64,000 nt of DNA from Tilletia caries (Eukaryota > Basidiomycota > Exobasidiomycetes > Tilletiales > Tilletiaceae), in the NCBI GenBank assembly GCA_032718865.1, contig JALUTQ010000040.1, positions 1,426,001 through 1,490,000 on the forward strand, written 5' to 3'. How positions within the stretch are numbered: the first letter of the stretch is position 1; each line of letters begins with the position of its first letter. Both the position numbers and the translations under genes were made by a program. Under the pieces are notes generated by a model. That model was not told the DNA's origin. It saw nothing but the letters and a program-made list of their open reading frames with translations, and did no database searches. Below are positions 34,000 to 43,588 of the stretch, one piece after another.

Positions 34000-36432
34000 A
34001 TGACGCCTTCAAGTCGGCTTCCAACACCACAGCCTCTGACGGACGATGAGATCCTCAGCTTCTTCCACGACATCGCAGGCTCGAAGACGGTCTCCTTCAT
34101 CACTTTCGCTCAACTCGAAGCAAAGCTGCATCAGGTACACGAAGTCCTGGCGCCCAACCCCAAGAAGTATCACCTGCACCACCCGAAACGTGCCGAGCTT
34201 GAGGGCGGGAATGGACTTCATTCCTTTCTCGTCTCCCTCTTGCCCGACATCAACGACGGTGAGAAACATGTCGGAGAGACGGAACAGTCACAGCGCGACA
34301 TCGGTTCGACTTTCCAGATCAGCAAGGACGACTTCGTCAAGGAGGTTCGGGGTTGGAATGTTCCCTCTCCCGACCAGAGTCGGTCTGATTCCCAGGTGGA
34401 GGAAGCCGATGCGCTCGAGTACGAAAAGAATCTGCCGCTGCGAAGAAGACTGGCCGCTCGTTGGTCTGTAGATGGCCCGAAGTTCCTCTTCACCATACTT
34501 GTGATTGCGCTTCAATCCGGGTTTGGCATTTGGCAAGGTGTAACTTTTCTCCAGAACTTCTCACTTCGAAAGGTAAGCTCTGCAATATGTTGCAAGATCT
34601 GCTTGACTTGCCCTAGTTTGACTCACTCACACATTTTCCCGCCCACCTACATACCTATATACAAGGAGTTTGGATGGGGAATTTTCGTCGCTAAGTTTAC
34701 AGCAGGCGCACTCTACCCGACCCTCTTCTTCATGCTCATCTCCATGAGTCGGTGGGTGACAACATTTCTGCGCCGCTCCTACATCATCTCGCGTTTCATC
34801 AATGCCGACTTTCACCAAAGTTTCCACGTCCGAATGGCCATCGTCGGCTTGCTCCTGGCCACCTTGCACGCAATCGGACATCTCACGGGCGACTTCTTGC
34901 ACGCTTCTCGACCTAAACAGAGAGAAGCCATCCTTGCTACTGGCGAGCCTGCACGAACGTACCGAGACTACATCAACACGCTCCCCGGTTGGAGCGGTCT
35001 CGTCTCGCTCGGTATCTTCTGGACCATCGCGCTTCTGTCCGGGCCCGCTGTCCGTCGATGGAACTACGAGGTGTTCCAACTCGGTCATCTCCTGATGTTT
35101 CCCATGGTCGGCTTCCTCGCTGCGCACGGCACTGCCAAGTTACTGCAAGGCCCTATGCTCGGCTATTGGCTCGCCATTCCGACCATCATCGTCATCTTGG
35201 AGCGCCTTCACCGCGTCCTCTGCAGCCTCCGACCCATACAGGCCAGGCTCGAAATCCTGGATGACGATACGGTATGCGTAACGGCGAAGCATCCGCGGAA
35301 CAAGAAATGGCAGTACAACGCAGGGCAGTATATCCTCCTGCAGATTCCTCTGCTCTCTCGGTTCCAATTCCATCCCTTCACCATCTCGGCTGGCGTCGAT
35401 GACTGCATCCAGGTCCACATCAAGACGACGTCCGGCGATTGGACTGCGGCATTGCATAGGCTGGCTTTGGAGGTCGGACCGAACGAAGACATCCGGGTCG
35501 GCATTGATGGTCCCTTTGGTGCGCCAGCCCAGCGCTTCTACGACTATCAGAAGTCGATCGTTGTCGGAAGCGGCATCGGCATCACACCATTCGTAGCAGC
35601 CCTGACCGACATGGAACAGAAAGCGATCCACGGCAGCATCAGTCCCTGGCGACGCCGACGACGTTTTTCGGTCGTCAAAGCTCTGAGACGCACCTCTCAG
35701 ATTGCGGGACAAGTCACGTCTAAGTTTCATTCGCGTGACTCGTCTATCTTCAGTGACGATGATACCTCCAAGTACACATTCATTCCATCACTCCCAAAGG
35801 CACGCAGACGCAGCCAAGTACGAATCTCTTACGACCAAGTCACCATTGCTTCTAGTGATCAAACTAGGGTTTGTACACCACAACCGGAGAAGGTCACAAC
35901 GATCCTCGACAGTTCTGCACAGCGACGAGTCGACTTCATCTGGCTTGTGCGCGAAGCGACACAGCTCCTCTGGTTTTCCGATCTTCTCAACCGGGTGACC
36001 GACTTCGCTGAGTTGCATCGCAAGCAGCTAGAAGCAGCACCCTTCACGACGTCTCATGCTCCTTCAACCGCGAACGACCTACCGGTCGACTTGCGCGTCA
36101 ACACCTTCATCACAGCCAAGCCCAAGAGCATCTCCGATCACGTCTTCCGAGTCCTCCTCGACCGGCACCGCTCGGATGTCTCGCCCATCTCAGCGCTCAC
36201 GGGGTTGCGTACTCAGTCCTCCTTTGGCCGGCCGGATCTAGAGGCGATTATGACCGCGTTCTACGAGGACGTCGTATCATCCGAAGGATTCAGAGGCAAC
36301 ATCGGCGTATTCTTCTGTGGAGCACCGGTAATCGGACGAGTGATTGCGGATCAGTGCGCGCAGCTGACGGCTCGGGCACGAGCGGACAAGGCCGATGTCC
36401 GCTTCCACTTCCTGATGGAGGTCTTTGGATGA
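34000..36432 (+). CDS. NADPH oxidase-type flavocytochrome, copy 2 (mosaic)
   Basis: Exon 1 is 34000-34572 and exon 2 is 34666-36432, 779 residues. The 93-bp intron is a multiple of three and free of stops, so it is easily missed. Its position (after RK, before a FGWG motif) is the same as in copies 1 and 3. Haem-ligand His pairs are 245/259 and 332/345, with HPFTIS, GSGIGITPF and FFCGAP motifs as in copy 1. Exon 1 and the region up to the fourth membrane helix are closest to copy 3. Bases 35289 to about 35618 are nearly identical to copy 1 (30801 to about 31128), and the last 150 coding bases lie in the inverted repeat and are identical to copy 3. This mosaic points to gene conversion. Confidence 0.85.
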   Translation: MTPSSRLPTPQPLTDDEILSFFHDIAGSKTVSFITFAQLEAKLHQVHEVLAPNPKKYHLHHPKRAELEGGNGLHSFLVSLLPDINDGEKHVGETEQSQRDIGSTFQISKDDFVKEVRGWNVPSPDQSRSDSQVEEADALEYEKNLPLRRRLAARWSVDGPKFLFTILVIALQSGFGIWQGVTFLQNFSLRKVSSAICCKICLTCPSLTHSHIFPPTYIPIYKEFGWGIFVAKFTAGALYPTLFFMLISMSRWVTTFLRRSYIISRFINADFHQSFHVRMAIVGLLLATLHAIGHLTGDFLHASRPKQREAILATGEPARTYRDYINTLPGWSGLVSLGIFWTIALLSGPAVRRWNYEVFQLGHLLMFPMVGFLAAHGTAKLLQGPMLGYWLAIPTIIVILERLHRVLCSLRPIQARLEILDDDTVCVTAKHPRNKKWQYNAGQYILLQIPLLSRFQFHPFTISAGVDDCIQVHIKTTSGDWTAALHRLALEVGPNEDIRVGIDGPFGAPAQRFYDYQKSIVVGSGIGITPFVAALTDMEQKAIHGSISPWRRRRRFSVVKALRRTSQIAGQVTSKFHSRDSSIFSDDDTSKYTFIPSLPKARRRSQVRISYDQVTIASSDQTRVCTPQPEKVTTILDSSAQRRVDFIWLVREATQLLWFSDLLNRVTDFAELHRKQLEAAPFTTSHAPSTANDLPVDLRVNTFITAKPKSISDHVFRVLLDRHRSDVSPISALTGLRTQSSFGRPDLEAIMTAFYEDVVSSEGFRGNIGVFFCGAPVIGRVIADQCAQLTARARADKADVRFHFLMEVFG

Positions 36433-36884
36433 TCGTCCCACATCGTCACTATACCCTATCACCTTGTTCACCGGAAGCAGATGCGAATGTTTCCGCATTA
36501 TACAGTACTTCAACACACATCTAGATGAAATCATCAGCGACAAGTCTCGAAATAAACGGTCCCAGAACAAGAACGTTTTTTTTCACCTTTTTCGTTCGCT
36601 GTAGTCCATTTCACGTTCGACGCGCGCAGACATACACGTCCTCAGCGTTCGACGTTTGACCTTGCCGCCGTCTGGCAGAGAGATCTACATATGTAGTACT
36701 GAATGTCGAGATGAGTCGCATTAAAGAGGTTGCACAACAGCACAAGTGACAAGGAAACAGATCGGTGTGCATTTTTAGGGGGAACGAGATGGTAGAAGGA
36801 GTCCCGACGCAGGAACATCAGCTACAATGGCTCAGAACTGGTGATTGGTCTGGAGAGGGCGATGGTGGTCGGAAGAAAGGACAA

Positions 36885-37452
36885 CTAGTGTCCCAGAGCG
36901 GCTAACTGCTGCTGGAATTCAGCAACCACCTTAGCGGCGTGGTCCCTTTGGTCCTTCCACTCTGTGTATGTTGAATATTCGGCAGTTGAAAACCCTCTGT
37001 CACCACGGGCATTCTTCATGTTCTGCATGATGGTCTGGGCAGTGTTACCCATGTTTTGCCAATGTGCTGCTCCGCGGACAAAAAAAAGAAAAAGGCTCAA
37101 TGTCAGATGTACCTGGTATTGGGGAACGCTCGGCCGCTGGTATGTGGGAACTTACCTATCGATGCTTGCAGTTCCGCAATCGCCTCGGCTCTCATTTGAT
37201 CCAGGGCCTGAACTGCCCCGTCGTTAATCTCAAAACGGGCTTCAAGCTGCACGTCACAGAGGAGCAATAGTCAGATCACCGATCGAACACAATTGAAACA
37301 CCAGGCGGAACGATTGATGCACTCACAGTACGCGGCCGAGGCAGATCCACGCAAGACGGGCAGCTCGTCTCCGGGACGGGCGCGGAGTTGACAGCTGCGG
37401 CGAGCAGGAGGAGGAGGTGGGGAGTAAGGAATAGAGTGCGAGGGAAGAACAT
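36885..37452 (-). CDS. Small secreted protein, intact copy
   Basis: Three exons, 37452-37327, 37246-37156 and 37066-36885, encode 132 residues. The N-terminus (MFFPRTLFLTPHLLLLLAAA then VNSAP) is a clear signal peptide. The mature part has a CPSC motif and is otherwise helical and polar (DQMRAEAIAELQASIAHWQN, then TIMQNMKNARG and a Gln-rich end), with no domain I recognise. Introns are 80 and 89 bp with GTGAGT and GTAAGT donors. A TATAAATA box lies at 37575-37582 (minus strand), 123 bp before the start. It is tail-to-tail with NOX copy 2. Secreted small proteins of this type are effector or wall-protein candidates; the function is unknown. Confidence 0.8.
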
Positions 37453-37574
37453 TGTCGCTGAGGTAGGTGTGATGGAGGGGTTATCGAAACAAAGAATGCG
37501 CGAGCTGTAGAAGAGACTGATTTGTCTGTTGATGATGGGAGGGGACCCTGGAATCAGAATGATCAGCCCGCCTG

Positions 37575-37582
37575 TATAAATA
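37575..37582 (-). promoter_or_regulatory. TATA box of the left secreted-protein gene
   Basis: On the minus strand the sequence reads TATTTATA, 123 bp before the start codon; the same box is present in the right arm at 42286-42293. Confidence 0.55.
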
Positions 37583-37689
37583 CCATCGTCAATCAGCCGT
37601 TCAACGTGCCTGTCGACAGTCGACGTGAACGCAGCATACTCCGTAGCTCGCAGGTGTACACTGTCAAAGATGAGGTGATGAGGGAAAGA

Positions 37690-37955
37690 TGAGGCTTACT
37701 TAGCCCCGGTGTGGCCAGCATAGCAGGTTATTTAGCCCCGGTACTGTATTGCACGTCTGTTCCTCGTCCTTGGCGTCGTGGTACTGATGAAGGACTGCGA
37801 CGGCAGAAGGGAAGAAGGAAGCCGAAAGATGAGATGACGAGGGCTTACTTAGCCCCGGTGCAAGATACTCAGCCCCGCTACTGTATCGCATGACAGGTTA
37901 CTTAGCCCCGATGTGGCGAGCATAGGCCATAGCCCGGGGCTGTATTGCACAGCGA
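37690..37955. repeat. TTAGCCCCGG repeat modules (left arm)
   Basis: Five forms of (CT)TAGCCCCGGT or CAGCCCCG occur at about 37701, 37733, 37850, 37870 and 37902, interleaved with ACTGTATTGCAC / ACTGTATCGCAT and with GTGGCCAGCATAGCAGGTTA / GTGGCGAGCATAGGCC. The arrangement looks like two or three degenerate copies of a module of about 60 bp upstream of the secreted-protein promoter. The mirror copy is in the right arm. Confidence 0.75.
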
Positions 37956-38111
37956 GGATCAAGGTACTGGATGAATGACTCCAGTGACTGATGTGAGACT
38001 CCGAGGGCTGCATCAGAAAGAAAGGTACATATCGAAATGAGCAGAAGTAGTCAGCCCTGTAAGAGCTAGCGGATGACATGTGGCTGATAGCTCTGATGGG
38101 AGTATCGGACG

Positions 38112-38855
38112 CGGTGCTATCGGCCAATTCCCACCACTTATAGACACCACAGTACTTACCCTCTCCCCGTATGCGACCGTAGGACCATGCGTACCAGCAC
38201 ATCTCTTGGGAGCCATGGATGGGTAGAATAGCGTTGGTCTAATGCCGACTCTGTGCGCCTGTGCTCGTTTCAGTTGAGCGCCTCAGGCCCCAGGACGTTT
38301 GTTGGTACGCGCGTCCGCGCGTGCACGATTAGATTTTGTTAATTTTCCCACGCTAAGTTTGCTCAACCGGCGGCTACTTTTCCTTTGCTGAAATTGAATG
38401 TGGCCGCCGCCTTTCCGGCTACCTTCGAACATGTCACCTCTTTGCAGCCAAATAGCGCTGGATAGCCAAGGCCTGTCCGACGTCCGATCATGAAGCATGA
38501 AGATATTGACACCAGCTACCATGCAGAGTCGAAGCGGCCCTCTCCCCGCTAGGGCCGCTGCGTCGCTCAAACAATTCCCCGACCCTGCTTCAGTCGATCC
38601 GGTGGTCCTAACTAATCGAGTTTTACCCGTCGCCTACATTCTGAAGAATGAAGATCATTTGGCCTTCGGGTACCTTCGCCTCCAAACCGTTTCCCCTTCG
38701 CCGCCCGCAGGTCATCTTACCGGCTGCATCTCACCGCAGCTGCCATAAAAGCTCACTCTGTTTCCATTCGTTTCTCGATTTTTTATTTTTTTTTCACCCA
38801 ATACTTTGCCTCCCAGGACCTCAAAATCATCCAAACTCTCAACACATTAGCAAAC
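38112..38855. other. Left part of the inverted-repeat loop, ABC promoter region
   Basis: This 744-bp unique stretch lies between the left arm and the ABC transporter start. It contains a GCGCG-rich segment near 38309-38328 and a T-rich run (38781-38797) shortly before the start codon. I see no other gene. Confidence 0.6.
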
Positions 38856-41131
38856 ATGACCACGGTCTCTATACACTCTTCCAACGAAGAGAAGCGAGAC
38901 AAGTGCGCGGCTCCCAGCAACACCTTCAAGTGGGACAATCTCACGTTAACGATCAAAACTCGTGGCAAGCAGGTCACCTTACTTGATGGCGTCTCGGCCT
39001 CCATTCGTGGCGGCCAAATTCTCGCCGTGCTTGGGCCCAGTGGATCCGGCAAGACCACCCTGCTCGACTGCCTGGCCGGCCGAAAGGCAGTGACAGGCGG
39101 TACCCTGTCTTTCAACGGTATCTCCGACTTTCACATGCCCAGCATCTCCTCCTACGTTGAGCAGGAGGATGCCTTGCTCGGCGTTCTCACCGTCCAGGAG
39201 ACGCTCACATTCACCACCAAGCTTGCCTTCCCAACCGGTCTCTCAACGACAGAGATCCACGAGCGCGTGAAGGATACGATGGAAGGACTCGGCCTGTCCC
39301 ACGTCGCCAACAACATGATCGGTACGTCCGTTCAGCGCGGTATCAGTGGCGGCCAAAAGCGAAGAGTCTCGATCGGAAACAGTCTTGTGACACTTCCCAA
39401 GATTCTTCTGCTCGACGAGCCCACTTCCGGCTTGGACTCGAACACCGCTTACGAGGTGCTGCTGAAGATCCGCAGCCTCGCTCAGAGTCACAACATTGCG
39501 GTGATCTGCACCATTCACAGTCCGAACTGGGAAACTTGTGAGTACCTGGGCTTCGCACAGTCAGGGCCGTGCAAATCAGCTGCTGATCGGTTGCCGAACC
39601 AACCCTGCCGATCTTCTATACTGTCACAGTCAGTTTATTCGAGAAGGCCCTCATCCTCGCCCGCGGGCGGACGATGTACCTCGGCTCCACTCAGGAGGTA
39701 GCTTCATACTTTGCTGCTCGCGGTCACCCCTGCCCGACCCACACCAATCCAGCCGACCATGCCCTTCGACTGGTCAGCACTGACTTTCAGCTCAGCGCAT
39801 CGTCAACCACGCCTGATCGGGCCGTCAACGACGGATTGCAGGCAGCCGAGGCCGGTCAGGTTGCGGTCCAGCCTGGCCAGTTGGACCAGTTTGCCGAGGC
39901 CTATAAGAGGCACGAGGAAGAGCAGGCTTCGCTCGCAGGAACTGCCACAGATACTTACCACTCCGATGTTATGCTTATCAAGCATGCGTCCAAGCCGAAG
40001 CACAAAGCAATCCCGTTGGCGTCCCTCGCGCGACACACGATGACCCTGACGCACAGGAATTTCGTGAACTACCGCCGTAACCTACTCGCCTACGGAATTC
40101 GTATCGGCATGTACCTTGGCATGGGCGCGATGATGGCTGCCGTCTTCCAGAAGCTGCCAAACATCGACTCGCGCATCAACGATCGGCTTTCGGTCCACTT
40201 TTTCGGTGTTGCCTTTCTGTCCTTCATGAGTGTTGCTGGCATCCCGTCCTTCCTCGAGGAGCGCTCGGTGCTCATGAGGGAGCGTCGTAACCACCTTTAC
40301 ACGGCAGCTCCGTTCGTATTGGCCAATTCGGCTGCAACCGCACCATTCCTCTTCATCTGCGCCGTCCTTTTCTCGGTCGTGGCATACTGGTCTATCGGTC
40401 TTCGTCCGGAAGCAGGAGCCTTTTTCCGCTGTGAGTCCTGTCTGGCCCTCTGGCGCTGGGTGTACGACATAGAACTGATTGTTGTCCATTCTTCTTCAAT
40501 TCGCCAAAAGTCGTTGCGTTCCTGTTCTTGTCAGTATACGCCGCAGAGTGCCAAGCGCTGCTCATTGCCGCCCTCGTGCCGCTCTTCGTTGCTGCCCTCG
40601 CGATCAGTGCCTTTGCCAATGGCTTCTTCATGAGCGTTCAAGGTGTGTCAATTATACCTTTACAGGAACTAAAGTCCGTGTTGGTGGGTTGCTGACCTCC
40701 CCCAATCGCATCCTTCTTCACGTAGGCTACTTCCTCAGGACCATACCGTCCTTCTGGAGGGTGTGGGCTCATCAAATCGACTACGAGACCTGGGCCTTCC
40801 AGCTTCTTGTGAAAAACGTGAGTAGCACTCCTCAGCTTGCTTTTCCCAGCCTTAAAGCTGACTCCAAGCCATCTCTCCATTTAACAAACTGATCACGTAG
40901 GACGTGGCGGGCCTCGTATTCCCATGCACAGGCGACATCGCAGCGCGGACTTGCCAATGCACCTTCCCGAGCTCGCTCATCGCTGAGGGGCAGTGTGCTG
41001 TCAGCGGAGAAGATATTATACGGTCCCTCAACTTTTCCAACGTTTCCACGGTCAAAGCGTCTTTCATAATTGCGGCCATCATTCTTGTGTATCGCCTTGT
41101 GTTCTGGGCAATCCTCGCCAGGAGCAAGTGA
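38856..41131 (+). CDS. ABCG-family half-transporter
   Basis: Five exons, 38856-39537, 39630-40430, 40511-40642, 40726-40817 and 40901-41131, encode 645 residues. The N-terminal nucleotide-binding domain has Walker A GPSGSGKTT (60-68), signature ISGGQ (163-167), Walker B ILLLDEP (183-189) and H-loop His221. The C-terminal half is an ABC2-type membrane domain with about six hydrophobic helices, including the LMRERR connecting motif and a Cys-containing loop (CTGDIAARTCQC). The order NBD-TMD and the length are those of White/Scarlet-type half-transporters, which dimerise to export lipids or small molecules. The gene is alone in the loop of the inverted repeat, so recombination between the arms would flip it. 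The substrate is unknown. Confidence 0.9.
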
Positions 41132-41756
41132 ACGGAACCAGGCTTCCCTTCGATTCCCCGTTTCCTTTCTTTCTCACAGTCTTTCCCTATGATCCTAAAT
41201 CATCCTTCCCTTTTTTGAATGTACGTTGTAGATAGTGTAGATCGAAACCCCTTAAATCATACCTTGTCACTATGTCACTAGTCACTCGTGCAACCTCTCC
41301 AGTGCGACTCGACTCAATGTTCAGTACTGCTCGATCTCTCTTCTGTCAAACGGCGGCAAAGCCAGACAGTCCAATGTTGAGAACGAGAGGCAGTATAGAG
41401 TACGATGCCCGTGGAATGTTGAATGGGCCATGAAATGCAATATAAGTATACAAACGGAAATCGGAAAAGGTGAGGTAAAAACGTGGTTGTCGGTTGTCCT
41501 GGAATCGCTTCTTCAATCCAGTAGTTTTTCCCACGCCTCCGAACCATTTCTGTGTCTGTCTTACCACCGTGGCATCATCAACAGAACGCGATGTCTACCG
41601 GATCCTTACGTCGTCAAGCGTCAAGCTGGAGCATCCAAGAGACTTCTCGTCCACCTGGTGAGTGTCAGTTGCTCCACGGCCGGCGACGAGCTGACCTTTC
41701 CGTTGCGTCGTTTCACAACTTCGTCGACCGGCCCGCCCGTGAATCGTCGTCTCTTC
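41132..41756. other. Right part of the inverted-repeat loop
   Basis: This 625-bp unique stretch between the ABC stop and the right arm contains a run of MCR-like short open frames only. I see no gene or repeat in it. Confidence 0.6.
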
Positions 41757-43588
41757 CGTCCGATACTCCCATCAGAGCCATCAGCCACATGTCATCCGCT
41801 AGCTCTTACAGGGCTGACTACTTCTGCTCATTTCGATATGTACCTTTCTTTCTGATGCAGCCCTCGGAGTCTCACATCAGTCACTGGAGTCATTCATCCA
41901 GTACCTTGATCCTCGCTGTGCAATACAGCCCCGGGCTATGGCCTATGCTCGCCACATCGGGGCTAAGTAACCTGTCATGCGATACAGTAGCGGGGCTGAG
42001 TATCTTGCACCGGGGCTAAGTAAGCCCTCGTCATCTCATCTTTCGGCTTCCTTCTTCCCTTCTGCCGTCGCAGTCCTTCATCAGTACCACGACGCCAAGG
42101 ACGAGGAACAGACGTGCAATACAGTACCGGGGCTAAATAACCTGCTATGCTGGCCACACCGGGGCTAAGTAAGCCTCATCTTTCCCTCATCACCTCATCT
42201 TTGACAGTGTACACCTGCGAGCTACGGAGTATGCTGCGTTCACGTCGACTGTCGACAGGCACGTTGAACGGCTGATTGACGATGGTATTTATACAGGCGG
42301 GCTGATCATTCTGATTCCAGGGTCCCCTCCCATCATCAACAGACAAATCAGTCTCTTCTACAGCTCGCGCATTCTTTGTTTCGATAACCCCTCCATCACA
42401 CCTACCTCAGCGACAATGTTCTTCCCTCGCACTCTATTCCTTACTCCCCACCTCCTCCTCCTGCTCGCCGCAGCTGTCAACTCCGCGCCCGTCCCGGAGA
42501 CGAGCTGCCCGTCTTGCGTGGATCTGCCTCGGCCGCGTACTGTGAGTGCATCAATCGTTCCGCCTGGTGTTTCAATTGTGTTCGATCGGTGATCTGACTA
42601 TTGCTCCTCTGTGACGTGCAGCTTGAAGCCCGTTTTTGAGATTAACGACGGGGCAGTTCAGGCCCTGGATCAAATGAGAGCCGAGGCGATTGCGGAACTG
42701 CAAGCATCGATAGGTAAGTTCCCACATACCAGCGGCCGAGCGTTCCCCAATACCAGGTACATCTGACATTGAGCCTTTTTTTCTTTCTTTTTTTTGTCCG
42801 CGGAGCAGCACATTGGCAAAACATGGGTAACACTGCCCAGACCATCATGCAGAACATGAAGAATGCCCGTGGTGACAGAGGGTTTTCAACTGCCGAATAT
42901 TCAACATACACAGAGTGGAAGGACCAAAGGGACCACGCCGCTAAGGTGGTTGCTGAATTCCAGCAGCAGTTAGCCGCTCTGGGACACTAGTTGTCCTTTC
43001 TTCCGACCACCATCGCCCTCTCCAGACCAATCACCAGTTCTGAGCCATTGTAGCTGATGTTCCTGCGTCGGGACTCCTTCTACCATCTCGTTCCCCCTAA
43101 AATGCACACCGATCTGTTTCCTTGTCACTTGTGCTGTTGTGCAACCTCTTTAATGCGACTCATCTCGACATTCAGTACTACATATGTAGATCTCTCTGCC
43201 AGACGGCGGCAAGGTCAAACGTCGAACGCTGAGGACGTGTATGTCTGCGCGCGTCGAACGTGAAATGGACTACAGCGAACGAAAAAGGTGAAAAACGTTC
43301 TTGTTCTGGGACCGTTTATTTCGAGACTTGTCGCTGATGATTTCATCTAGATGTGTGTTGAAGTACTGTATAATGCGGAAACATTCGCATCTGCTTCCGG
43401 TGAACAAGGTGATAGGGTATAGTGACGATGTGGGACGATCATCCAAAGACCTCCATCAGGAAGTGGAAGCGGACATCGGCCTTGTCCGCTCGTGCCCGAG
43501 CCGTCAGCTGCGCGCACTGATCCGCAATCACTCGTCCGATTACCGGTGCTCCACAGAAGAATACGCCGATGTTGCCTCTGAATCCTTC
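41757..43588. repeat. Right arm of the 1.83-kb inverted repeat
   Basis: Reverse complement of 36283-38111. It contains the frameshifted secreted-protein copy, the mirror set of TAGCCCCGG modules (about 41922-42172) and the last 150 coding bases of NOX copy 3. It is three bases longer than the left arm because of homopolymer differences. Confidence 0.95.
42416..42990 (+). pseudogene. Small secreted protein, frameshifted copy
   Basis: The mirror copy of 36885-37452 with the same three exons (42416-42541, 42622-42713, 42809-42990) and the same splice sites. Exon 2 is 92 instead of 91 bases because a T4 run has become T5 (near 42632-42637), which creates an in-frame TGA directly after it. The product would stop about five residues into exon 2. 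All other coding bases I compared agree with the intact copy. Either the copy is newly dead or the extra T is a sequence error. Confidence 0.8.

Larger units (their letters stand above)
36283..38111. repeat. Left arm of a 1.83-kb inverted repeat
   Basis: This arm matches 41757-43588 in reverse complement almost base for base. Differences I saw are a few substitutions (for example GATAGCTC versus GATGGCTC near 38083) and length changes in A/T runs (T8 versus T5 near 36572, an A-run change near 37080, and T4 versus T5 in the secreted-protein gene). The outer edge falls inside the NOX coding sequence at GAAGGATTC; beyond it copies 2 and 3 diverge at once. The inner edge is at GTATCGGACG. Confidence 0.95.
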
